From: an uncultured Lachnospiraceae bacterium
GTDB taxonomy: Bacteria > Bacillota > Clostridia > Lachnospirales > Lachnospiraceae
Assembly (NCBI GenBank): GCA_910578825.1
Contig: CAJTSB010000053.1
Coordinates: 1 to 14,840, forward strand
Length of the DNA stretch: 14,840 nucleotides
Direction of reading: 5' to 3'
Below the pieces are notes generated by a model. That model saw nothing but the letters and a program-made list of their open reading frames with translations. It made no database searches and was not told where the DNA came from. Below, one piece after another: positions 7,034-14,392 of the stretch (position 1 is the stretch's first letter; every line of letters starts with the position of its first letter). A program made the translations under genes and the position numbers.

Positions 7034-7090
7034 GTGTCCGTGCCACGGTCACTAAAAGTGCCCGAACTATGGACTCTGCAATCAGGCATA
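7034..7090. repeat. Tandem repeat unit 4 (partial, most diverged)
   Basis: It keeps GTGCCACGGTCAC-TAAAA-GTGCCCGAACTATGGACTC. The first dyad is improved by a change on its right side (GTGCCCG opposite CGGTCAC). The second dyad is only vaguely recognisable, and the unit fades into the leader of the next gene. Confidence 0.6.
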
Positions 7091-7205
7091 AAGGCGGTAC
7101 AATGGTGTTACAAACATTTCATGAGTCTGGTTTGTACCAGTGGATTTATGTGTTTTGGAATAAAACTGCTGAATATCCGGCAGTCAAAAAGCGAGGGGGG
7201 TATGA

Positions 7206-7454
7206 ATGACATTGGAAAACTACAGGGAATTACAAGCGGTGGATTTTGGAGACGTGGAGATTGGCAACCTTATGGATATATCCAAACTAAGGATTGACAA
7301 GAACCAGTCAGTAGAAAAGCGCAGGCAGCAGTATCTCGAAAAGGTAGGCAATCCCTATCTGGTCCGGGTGGGGAATATCAAAGTAAAGGTACGGTTTGCC
7401 GATAACGGTTTTTCTCTGGAGGATGCTTTTGAAAATCTGTTATTATCCGTATGA
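7206..7454 (+). CDS. Small transposon-associated protein (DUF6870-like)
   Basis: This 82-aa soluble protein starts MTLENYRELQAVDFGDVEIG and has the layout I associate with DUF6870 proteins of Firmicutes mobile elements: a short N-terminal helix, an R...YLEKVGNPYLVRVGNIKVKV strand region, and a C-terminal FSLEDAFENLLLSV. The family name is from memory and not checked. The ATG at 7206 follows GAGGGGGG (7193-7200) at 5 bases; an ATG at 7202 opens a different, non-coding-looking frame. It precedes three serine recombinase genes on the same strand, which suggests a role as a DNA-binding or directionality accessory protein, but that is inference. Confidence 0.7.
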   Translation: MTLENYRELQAVDFGDVEIGNLMDISKLRIDKNQSVEKRRQQYLEKVGNPYLVRVGNIKVKVRFADNGFSLEDAFENLLLSV

Positions 7455-7507
7455 TTTGATATTCAGTAATGGGCAGATAAGGCAGTTTTTTTGAGGTGTG
7501 TTTGTTA

Positions 7508-7662
7508 TGGAAATCAAAGACAAATGAGCAGATGGAAAAATATCTAAAAAAACAGCGGACAAACGGAAAGATGTGCGTTACAATGGTTTCAGGACAAAAT
7601 CTAATGCAGCTCTTTCTATGAGGGAGGATTCCCTTTGGGTTCTTCCGGCTAATACAAAATAG
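7508..7662 (+). pseudogene. Possible small gene with an early in-frame TGA
   Basis: One frame reads MEIKDK, a TGA stop at 7526-7528, then a further 44 codons rich in Lys and Arg ending LWVLPANTK before TAG at 7660-7662. The stretch after the stop looks coding-like. An overlapping frame gives a 29-residue peptide from the ATG at 7532. Neither has a strong ribosome site. It may be a broken accessory gene of the recombinase module or chance. The leader of recombinase 1 begins where it ends. Confidence 0.3.
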
Positions 7663-7677
7663 AAGGAGTGGTTCTCT

Positions 7678-9459
7678 ATGGTTACAGTTACACAAAAAAT
7701 CTACCATGCCGCCATCTACGTCCGGTTATCGAAAGAGGATGGCGATGTTGCCGCTGCGGGGAAGGCAGAGAGCAACAGCATTTCCAACCAGAAAAATTTA
7801 ATCAAAGATTTCCTGAAGGACAAAGAGGATATTGAAGTCGTATCAGAGCGTGTGGACGACGGTTACAGCGGTTCCGATTTTGAACGTCCCGCATTCCAGA
7901 TGATGCTGGAGGACATCAAGCGGGGTGTTGTGGACTGTGTTATCGTCAAGGATTTATCACGGTTTGGGCGGGAGTACATTGATTCCGGCATGTATATTGA
8001 GCGTCTGTTCCCGGCACTTGGCGTGCGGTTTATTGCGGTCAATGACGGCTATGACAGCCTGGACAGGAAAGACAGTTCCGATGACATCATTATCCCCTTT
8101 AAGAACCTAATCAATGACGCCTACTGCCGGGATATTTCCGTCAAGATACGGAGCCATCTGGAAATCAAGCGGAGGAATGGGGAGTTTATCGGCTCCTTTG
8201 CCGCCTATGGCTACCGGAAGAAAGAGGATGACAGGCACAAACTGGAGGCAGACGCCTATGCGGCGGGCGTGGTACAGGATATTTTCCGCATGAAGTTACA
8301 TGGCATGAGCCAGGATGCCATTGCAAACCGTTTAAACGAATCCGGCATCCTGCCCCCGGCAGAGTACAAGGCGAGCATGGGAAGTAATTACCAGACCAGT
8401 TTTAAGGTAAAAGAAAAATCGGGGTGGACTTCGGTGGCAGTCCGGCGGATTCTGACGAATGAGATTTACATCGGGAATCTGGTGCAGGGCAGGCAGACAA
8501 CACCAAACCACAAAGTAAAGCAGGCTTACCAGAAAGAGGAAAGCGACTGGGTAAGGATTGAAAAGAGCCATGAACCAATCGTTTCCGACAGGGATTTTGA
8601 AGTGGTGCAGAGGCTGCTTGCCATGGACACCCGGACCGCACCAGGGAATGGGGAGGTGTACCCGCTGTCCGGTCTGGTGGTATGCGGCGGCTGCGGCATG
8701 CCGATGATCCGTAAGACAACAAAGGCAGGCGGCAAAGCGTATTCTTATTATATCTGTGCCACCAACAAGGCGACAAAGGAATGCAGCCCCCATAGCATGT
8801 CAACGGATAAGCTGGAAAGTGCCGTATTGGAATTGTTACGGAGACACATTGAAAATATCATGGATTTACAAAGGATTCTTGCTTTTATCGGTATGGTTCC
8901 GTTTCAGCAGATGGATATAAAGAAACTGGAGGAAAGGAAAGCAGAAAAACAGGCAGAGGTGGAACGCTGTACGCACTTACGAAGTATGCTCTATGAGGAT
9001 TTGAAGGACGGCATGATTTCCAGAGAGGAATACCGGGAGCTTCATGCCGCTTATGAGGACCGCAGGAAAAATGCCCAGCTTGCCATCCGGCAGATTGAGT
9101 TGGAGATGGAGGAAATTTTGGAACGGAAAAGCAAAGGGTTTGTGTGGCTGGATTATTTTACGGAGCACCGGAATATCGAAAAACTCACAAGGAATGTAGC
9201 GGTGTCACTAATCCGTGAGGTCAGGGTGATAGATAAAAATTCTATTGAAGTCACTTTTGATTTTGACGACTGTTACCGGGAGTGTATGGATAACCTGGAC
9301 AGGATTGGGTATGAAATTGGCTGTGGTGGAAATGAAAATCCGGATGTTCCATTCAGGGGAACGGAGATTTTAGCAGAGGAAAATATTGTGCAGGAAGATA
9401 CAGGGCAGGTCTCAGATGGTGCTGTCGGGGCTGTCGAAATGGAACGGAGGGCGGTGTGA
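7678..9459 (+). CDS. Large serine recombinase 1 (TnpX-type)
   Basis: The 593-aa protein has the full large-serine-recombinase layout. The resolvase-type catalytic domain (about 8-165) contains Arg16 and nucleophile Ser18 in YVRLSKED, acidic residues in VDDGYSG (60-61), Arg70 in FERPAF, and Arg95 and Arg98 in KDLSRFGREY. The recombinase domain (about 175-315) is followed by a zinc ribbon with Cys336, Cys339, Cys360 and Cys369, then a long charged coiled coil (about 400-475). It acts in the cytoplasm by making staggered double-strand cuts through a Ser-DNA bond to excise or insert the element. AAGGAG (7663-7668) is 9 bases upstream of the ATG. The stop lies one base before the start of recombinase 2. 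All visible active-site residues are intact. Confidence 0.95.
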   Translation: MVTVTQKIYHAAIYVRLSKEDGDVAAAGKAESNSISNQKNLIKDFLKDKEDIEVVSERVDDGYSGSDFERPAFQMMLEDIKRGVVDCVIVKDLSRFGREYIDSGMYIERLFPALGVRFIAVNDGYDSLDRKDSSDDIIIPFKNLINDAYCRDISVKIRSHLEIKRRNGEFIGSFAAYGYRKKEDDRHKLEADAYAAGVVQDIFRMKLHGMSQDAIANRLNESGILPPAEYKASMGSNYQTSFKVKEKSGWTSVAVRRILTNEIYIGNLVQGRQTTPNHKVKQAYQKEESDWVRIEKSHEPIVSDRDFEVVQRLLAMDTRTAPGNGEVYPLSGLVVCGGCGMPMIRKTTKAGGKAYSYYICATNKATKECSPHSMSTDKLESAVLELLRRHIENIMDLQRILAFIGMVPFQQMDIKKLEERKAEKQAEVERCTHLRSMLYEDLKDGMISREEYRELHAAYEDRRKNAQLAIRQIELEMEEILERKSKGFVWLDYFTEHRNIEKLTRNVAVSLIREVRVIDKNSIEVTFDFDDCYRECMDNLDRIGYEIGCGGNENPDVPFRGTEILAEENIVQEDTGQVSDGAVGAVEMERRAV

Positions 9460-9460
9460 C

Positions 9461-11242
9461 ATGGCAAGAAAAAGTAGAAAAAAATTACCTGTAGTTATGG
9501 CAGAAAGCATTGAAAGTTCTAAGGTACAGAAACGAACAGAATGGACAGGCACCTTGCCAGTGCAACCGACAGAGAATCTGATTGCTAATCCGACAGTACA
9601 AGCAATAGCAGATACGGAATGCAGAGCAAAATTTTACCATGCCGCCATCTATGCAAGACTGTCCTGCGAAACAGAGGCAAACCGGGAACGTGACACCGTG
9701 GAAACGCAGATTGCCTATCTGAAGAACTTTATCGACAGGCAGGAGGATATGGAACTGGCAGACATTTATGCAGATGTTTCGTTCAGCGGCACAAACTTTG
9801 AACGGCCGGAGTTTGAGCGCATGATGCAGGATATACGAGCTGGGAAGATTGATACAGTGATTACCAAAGATTTAAGCCGTCTTGGCAGGAATTACATTGA
9901 TTCCGGTACCTATATTGAGAGGATATTTCCGTTGTTCCATGTGCGTTATATCGCTGTCAATGATGATTTTGATACGAATCGTGAGGGAACAGATTTGGCC
10001 ATGCCCCTGAAAAACATTATCAATGAATGGTATGCGAGGGACCTCTCAAACAAGATGCACGCCAGCTATCAGACTATGTGGAAGAAGGGGGCATATATTT
10101 ATGGCCGCCCACCCTACGGTTATAGGAAAGATAATACGGTAAAAAAGCTGGTTGTGGATGAACAGACAGCACCAGTCGTAAAACGGATTTTTGAAATGTA
10201 TCTGAATGGGATGACATATTCTGAAATTGCAAGGGTATTACAGCAGGAAGGGATTGTTTCGCCTCCCAAGTACCGTTATCTGGAGCAGGGGAATAGAGAA
10301 AAGGCAGAAAAAGCGAGGGACTGGTATCATCTGCACATTAAGGCGATTTTGACAAACAGGCATTATGCAGGCGACAGCGTGCATGCCACAAGGGAGGGCG
10401 GATTTAATAACCCAGACAAAGACAGGCGGGTTTCAGAAGAACACTGGCTTATTATTCCCAATACCCATGAGCCCCTTGTCAGCAGAGGCATGTTCGCAGA
10501 AGTGCGGGAAAAAATCAAAAGGCAGGTGCAAAATCTCCATGCCCGCAATGCGGCACTGGAGCATGAGAAAACACCGGAAAATTTCTTTCCGGGGAAATGT
10601 ATCTGTTCATGCTGCCGGAAAAACATCGGGGTTGTCCGTAGCAACAGCGGGAGTAATTACTTTTATTACCGGTGCACTACTACCCCATTCAACCAGCATA
10701 TGAAATGCGTGGCACATGGGAAGATAAAATACCAGGAGCTCCATAACGTGGTATTCCAGGTCATTAAATCCCATATGAAACTGTGTCTGGAAAAGACAGG
10801 GCAGACAAGGGAGCGGAACCGCAGTAGCTATGGTGTCCGCAAGTATCGTTTTTATGCGGGGGAGATTGCCAAAGTGCAAAGCAGCATCTGTAAAATAAAG
10901 TCCAGGGAAAGAGGTTTGTATGAGGATTATAAGGACGACATTATTACCAGTGAGGAATATCTGCAGTACCAGAAATCCTACCGACAGCAGGTAGCGGATT
11001 TGGAGCAGTCAGCGGAGGAACTGCTGGAAAGACAGGGGTACTATCAAAAGGATTTTCTGCCGGATAAAGAATGGGTTGCCGCAGTAAAGAAATTTATGGG
11101 GAAACGGAAACTCACAAAGGAGATGGCAGATGCATTTGTGGAGAAGATTGTGCTGGATAAAGAGGGGAATGTGGAGATAACATTAAAGTATGATGACTTT
11201 CTAAAAGAATTATTACAGACAGCAGGTGAGAAGAACATCTAA
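9461..11242 (+). CDS. Large serine recombinase 2 (TnpX-type), with N-terminal extension
   Basis: The chosen ATG (9461) has GGAGG (9446-9450) 10 bases upstream; longer in-frame starts overlap recombinase 1. The 593-aa product has about 58 residues before the catalytic domain, beginning MARKSRKKLP, where the other two recombinases have only 5-10. The nucleophile is Ser68 in YARLSCET, with Arg66, Arg115 (FERPEF), and Arg140 and Arg143 (KDLSRLGRNY). A recombinase domain (about 215-350), a zinc ribbon (Cys382, Cys385, Cys405, Cys416, with extra Cys380 and Cys384) and a helical coiled-coil region follow. It is translationally linked to its neighbours, which suggests the three proteins act together, perhaps as a heteromeric recombinase or with separate roles in excision and insertion. 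Confidence 0.95.
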   Translation: MARKSRKKLPVVMAESIESSKVQKRTEWTGTLPVQPTENLIANPTVQAIADTECRAKFYHAAIYARLSCETEANRERDTVETQIAYLKNFIDRQEDMELADIYADVSFSGTNFERPEFERMMQDIRAGKIDTVITKDLSRLGRNYIDSGTYIERIFPLFHVRYIAVNDDFDTNREGTDLAMPLKNIINEWYARDLSNKMHASYQTMWKKGAYIYGRPPYGYRKDNTVKKLVVDEQTAPVVKRIFEMYLNGMTYSEIARVLQQEGIVSPPKYRYLEQGNREKAEKARDWYHLHIKAILTNRHYAGDSVHATREGGFNNPDKDRRVSEEHWLIIPNTHEPLVSRGMFAEVREKIKRQVQNLHARNAALEHEKTPENFFPGKCICSCCRKNIGVVRSNSGSNYFYYRCTTTPFNQHMKCVAHGKIKYQELHNVVFQVIKSHMKLCLEKTGQTRERNRSSYGVRKYRFYAGEIAKVQSSICKIKSRERGLYEDYKDDIITSEEYLQYQKSYRQQVADLEQSAEELLERQGYYQKDFLPDKEWVAAVKKFMGKRKLTKEMADAFVEKIVLDKEGNVEITLKYDDFLKELLQTAGEKNI

Positions 11243-11253
11243 ATCTCACACTG

Positions 11254-11278
11254 GAAGAACGCAGAGACATCGTTCTTC
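11254..11278. other. Perfect stem-loop between recombinases 2 and 3
   Basis: GAAGAACG (11254-11261) pairs perfectly with CGTTCTTC (11271-11278) around a 9-base loop, in the short gap before recombinase 3. No T-run follows, so it is not a standard terminator. It may stabilise or process the mRNA or modulate translation of recombinase 3. Confidence 0.4.
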
Positions 11279-11299
11279 GTAAAATGATTGGAGGTTATG

Positions 11300-12841
11300 A
11301 TGGATAAAAAGGTAATCGCCATATATCTCCGTCTTTCCAGCGAGGATAGAGACATTGGTAAAAACGAAAGCAACAGCATAGCGAACCAGAGACAGTTGAT
11401 TTTGGATTATATACAGTCAAACAAAGCCCTGTCAGAGTGTGAAATCAGGGAGTTTGTGGATGATGGTGTCAGCGGGGCGAGGTTTGATCGGGTGGCTTTT
11501 CAAGAAATGATCGGGCAGGTGCAGAATGGAGAAATACAGGTAATCATTACCAAAGATTACAGCTGTCTTGGCAGGGATTATCTGGAGGTCGGGAAATATA
11601 TGGAGTGCCTGTTTCCGCTATTGCATGTGCGGTATATTGCCGTCAATGAACACTATGACAGTGACAACTATGTTGGAAAAACTGGCGGTATGGAGGTTGG
11701 CATAAAAAATATCGTCAACATGATGTACAGCCGAGATGCCTCCAAAAAGGTCATGGCGGCTAGGAAAGTCCTGACAGAGCAGGGGAAATTCATTGGCTCT
11801 TTTGCCCCTTACGGTTATGTCAAATCCCCAAAGGACAAGCATAAGTTAATTCCCGATCCGGAGGCGGCAGAAGTGGTAAAAAGGATATTTACGCTGGCGG
11901 CGGAGGGAAAGAAATACAAAGAGATAGCAAGAATACTGAATGAGGCAGGTGTAGAGACATGTCTTGACTACCAGAAAAGCCACGGCAGGGAGAGAAAGCA
12001 TGGCACGGAAATCAAAGTCCACCAGTGGTCGGCTACTACAGTGATGGATATTTTGTACAGTGAGGTGTATATCGGAACGATTGTAAATAACCGCACTGAG
12101 CAGAACCAGAGGACGGGCTACAAGTCGAAACGGAGAAAGCCGGAGGAATGGACGGTGGTGGAAAACTGCCACGAACCCATCGTCAGCAGAGAACTGTATG
12201 AGGCAGCCCATGAAAAGCTGGACCGAAAAAGCCAGGCAAAAAAGGTGAGGTTCGGTAATTCACCAGCAAGGTTCTTTCTCTGTGGGTGTTGCGGCCATGC
12301 CCTGATAAAGCGACATGGAAAATATAAATGCCCCGCCAATCTGAATCCGGCAGAATTAAACTGCAGTAAGGTAAGGATGGATGCAGAAACTCTTGAAAAC
12401 ACAGTATTGACCTATATCCGTGTCACGACAGAATCCTTTTTGCAGGATTTGGAGAAGAAAAGGAAAATGCAGCAGAGATTACAGGCAAATGAGCCGGATG
12501 TGGAAGTGATTTGCCAGAAGATTAAAAAGCTGGAGAACAGGAGGTTTCAGGCATATGATGACTACACAAGGGAGAAGCTGTCGAGGGAGGAAATGCGGAA
12601 TCTTCGGGATAGGCTGCAGGAAGAAATCAATGTCCTGAACGAAACGCTGGTAGCCATGGAACAGGAATTGGCAGAGTTATCCCATGTACCGGATATTTCC
12701 GAGGAAGAATTGACAGTGATTGCGGGGTTGTCGGAATTTAATGCAGAGGCAATCCAGATGCTGGTAAAAAATGTCACTCTATATGAAGATGGGAATATAG
12801 AGATTGTGTGGAATGCGGATGATTTTTTGAAGGATGCCTAA
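11300..12841 (+). CDS. Large serine recombinase 3 with altered active-site motif
   Basis: The 513-aa product starts at the ATG at 11300, with GGAGG (11290-11294) 5 bases upstream. The catalytic domain has Arg11 and Ser13 (YLRLSSED), Asp54-55 (VDDGVSG), Arg64 (FDRVAF) and Arg92. However, the motif that reads KDLSR(F/L)GR in its neighbours is KDYSCLGRDY here, with Cys89 (codon TGT) in place of the first Arg, which corresponds to Arg68 of gamma-delta resolvase. The recombinase domain (about 165-310), zinc ribbon (Cys328, Cys331, Cys344, Cys355) and coiled coil (about 385-465) look complete. It is the last gene before the right end of the element. It may be a structural or regulatory partner of the other two rather than a full catalyst; this needs activity data. 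Confidence 0.93.
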   Translation: MDKKVIAIYLRLSSEDRDIGKNESNSIANQRQLILDYIQSNKALSECEIREFVDDGVSGARFDRVAFQEMIGQVQNGEIQVIITKDYSCLGRDYLEVGKYMECLFPLLHVRYIAVNEHYDSDNYVGKTGGMEVGIKNIVNMMYSRDASKKVMAARKVLTEQGKFIGSFAPYGYVKSPKDKHKLIPDPEAAEVVKRIFTLAAEGKKYKEIARILNEAGVETCLDYQKSHGRERKHGTEIKVHQWSATTVMDILYSEVYIGTIVNNRTEQNQRTGYKSKRRKPEEWTVVENCHEPIVSRELYEAAHEKLDRKSQAKKVRFGNSPARFFLCGCCGHALIKRHGKYKCPANLNPAELNCSKVRMDAETLENTVLTYIRVTTESFLQDLEKKRKMQQRLQANEPDVEVICQKIKKLENRRFQAYDDYTREKLSREEMRNLRDRLQEEINVLNETLVAMEQELAELSHVPDISEEELTVIAGLSEFNAEAIQMLVKNVTLYEDGNIEIVWNADDFLKDA

Positions 12842-12923
12842 AAGATGGATTGAGGGAGGCTGGGAATCCTAAGGGATTTTCGGTCTCCAGTATTTTTTGG
12901 ATTTTACTTGACACGTGCAGAGA
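12842..12923 (+). other. Putative right end of the recombinase element and insertion junction
   Basis: The 75 bases after recombinase 3 carry no gene and then change directly into helicase coding sequence at GAGAGCCAT (from 12920). GA dinucleotides at 12920-12921 and 12922-12923 match the junction dinucleotide known for TnpX of Tn4451. TTGACA at 12908-12913 lies just inside the end and points outward. No matching left end was found in the window, so the exact crossover base is not established. Confidence 0.55.
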
Positions 12924-13969
12924 GCCATTTTTACAAAAACCTTTTCCTATACACAAAAATGCGGAACGTGGCGGGCATCGCACAGACGGAGGCGCAGAAG
13001 TCCTCGGATATGTTCGCAAAGTGCCAGTATCTGGATGAACTGACGGGCGGCAAGGGAGTGACTTTTGCTACGGGTACGCCAATCTCTAATAGTATGACGG
13101 AATTATACACGAATATGCGGTATCTCCAGTATGGCACGTTACAGAAACTTGGGCTTGGGCATTTTGACAGTTGGGCTTCTTCCTTTGGAGAAACGCAGAC
13201 AGCGATAGAATTAGCCCCGGAGGGAACCGGATACCGGGCAAAGACAAGGTTTGCGAAGTTTTTTAACCTGCCGGAACTGATTGCGCTTTTTAAGGAGAGC
13301 GCCGACATTCAGACACCGGATATGTTAAAGCTGCCTGTGCCGGAAGCGGAGTATGAAAACGTAGTGTTAAAGCCGAGTGAGTACCAGCAGGACATGGTTT
13401 CCTCCCTTGCGGACAGGGCGGAGGCGGTGCGAAGCAGGCTTGTGGAGCCATATCAGGATAATATGCTGAAAATCACCAATGACGGCAGGAAGCTGGCTCT
13501 GGATCAGCGCCTTATCAACGATATGCTGCCGGACAGTGAAACTTCCAAATCGGCAACCTGTGTGGGAAAGGCGTTTGAGATATGGGAGCAGACGAAGGAG
13601 AAGAAGTCCGCACAGATAATTTTTTGCGATCTCTCGACACCAAAAGGGGATGGCTCATTCAATGTCTATGAGGATATAAAAAATAAACTGGTTGAGAAAG
13701 GAGTGCCACCGGAGGAAATAGCATTTATCCATGAAGCGAATACGGAAATCAGGAAAGCGGAGCTGTTTGGCAAGGTAAGAAGCGGGCAGGTTCGTTTTTT
13801 ATTGGGTTCCACGCAGAAAATGGGCGCAGGAACCAACGTGCAGGACAGGCTGATTGCCTTACATCATCTCGATGTGCCGTGGCGTCCGTCTGATGTAGGA
13901 CGGATTTTGCGGACATTCAAAATAAAAAAGAATGTGGAGGTAACAGACAATGGCAAAGACGATTTTTGA
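12917..13969 (+). pseudogene. SNF2-type helicase of a conjugative element, C-terminal fragment
   Basis: The sequence encodes about 335 residues from the helicase half of the very large SNF2/methylase-type protein carried by many Firmicutes integrative elements. It starts within Walker B (ESHFYKNLFLYTKMRN; normally D-E-S-H), continues through motif III (FATGTPISNSMTELYT) and the motif V region (GSTQKMGAGTNVQDRL), and reaches DVPWRPSD. From memory of the family, the next residues should resemble LxQREGRIxRQGN. Here they are VGRILRTFKIKK, so motif VI has lost the Gln-Arg-Glu part, and the frame then runs into foreign sequence and stops inside tnpV. It has no native start or ribosome site. Both ends are therefore broken and the product cannot be functional. 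Confidence 0.88.
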
Positions 13970-14324
13970 GGAACTGGGCGGCAAATATGAACGGCAAGGC
14001 GATTACTTACTACCGTGCTTGACTATACCCGCCGAAGAAGAACAGCCGATAGGCACATGGGGACAGCGGCATCTGGACTATCTGAAGCAGTACCGCAAAG
14101 TTACATACACCAATCTTCTCACAAGCGGCAGGCTCAACGCTTACCTTGCCGACATCGACAGGCAGGCGCAGGAACGCTTTGAAAGGCTCATAGAGGGCAT
14201 GAAACAGGCACAGGGCATAACGGAACAGCTAAAGGCAGAAAACGCCTTAGAATGGGTACAACACCTAAATAACATAAGGGCGTGTGCGAGGGAGATTGTG
14301 AACGAGGAAATTATTTATAGTTAG
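13950..14324 (+). CDS. tnpV: TnpV, transposon-encoded protein of the Tn4451 type
   Basis: The 124-aa protein matches the pattern I know for TnpV of Tn4451-like elements: MAKTIFEELGGKYERQGDYL at the start, IGTWGQRHLDYLKQYRKVTY in the centre, and a helical C-terminus with LNNIRACAREIVNEEIIY. Its molecular function has not been established. GGAGG (13936-13940) lies 9 bases before the ATG, and the start overlaps the end of the helicase-fragment frame by 20 bases. In Tn4451, tnpV sits next to the resistance cargo. Here a TetR-type regulator follows, which fits a tnpV-cargo arrangement. It appears intact. Confidence 0.85.
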   Translation: MAKTIFEELGGKYERQGDYLLPCLTIPAEEEQPIGTWGQRHLDYLKQYRKVTYTNLLTSGRLNAYLADIDRQAQERFERLIEGMKQAQGITEQLKAENALEWVQHLNNIRACAREIVNEEIIYS

Positions 14325-14333
14325 ACGTTGATG

Positions 14334-14362
14334 GCGGTAGAGAGAAATCTTTGCCGCTTTTT
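14334..14362 (+). terminator. Rho-independent terminator after tnpV
   Basis: GCGGTAGAGA (14334-14343) pairs over ten positions (two G-T wobbles) with TCTTTGCCGC (14348-14357) around a GAAA tetraloop. TTTTT (14358-14362) follows. It ends one base before the -35 box of the next gene. Confidence 0.85.
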
Positions 14363-14363
14363 A

Positions 14364-14392
14364 TTGACTTCCAGACACATGTGTCGTATAAT
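14364..14392 (+). promoter_or_regulatory. Promoter of the TetR-family gene
   Basis: TTGACT (14364-14369) and a consensus TATAAT (14387-14392) are separated by 17 bases, about 37 bases before the ATG. The first operator copy fills the spacer. Confidence 0.85.

Larger units (their letters stand above)
6493..7205. other. 700-bp gene-free zone built around four tandem degenerate repeats
   Basis: The short frames here have no ribosome sites and no coding-like composition. The stretch 6493-6622 shows nothing recognisable. From 6623 four related units follow one another, and the last runs into the leader of the DUF6870-like gene. Alignment on the shared CGGTCAC gives unit spacings of 138, 140 and 133 bases. 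Confidence 0.7.

Noticed and set aside
6623..7090. CRISPR array
   Set aside because: The units are about 135 bp, degenerate and contiguous, without short identical repeats and unique spacers, and no cas genes are present.
1..7205. Left end of the recombinase element
   Set aside because: I looked for a counterpart of the right-end sequence (CACGTGTCAAGT reading inward) and for helicase 5' coding sequence; neither was seen, so no left boundary is claimed.
6968..7297. 109-codon frame over the last repeat and the start of the DUF6870-like gene
   Set aside because: It overlaps the better-supported 7206-7454 gene in another frame, has no ribosome site, and its amino-acid content looks random.
8332..8803. 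Long minus-strand frames inside recombinase 1
   Set aside because: They are antisense shadows of a gene with clear catalytic motifs; their proline, cysteine and histidine content is unlike real proteins.
12850..13019. Small frames across the recombinase-helicase junction
   Set aside because: They read across the insertion point and out of frame with the helicase fragment; no start signals.
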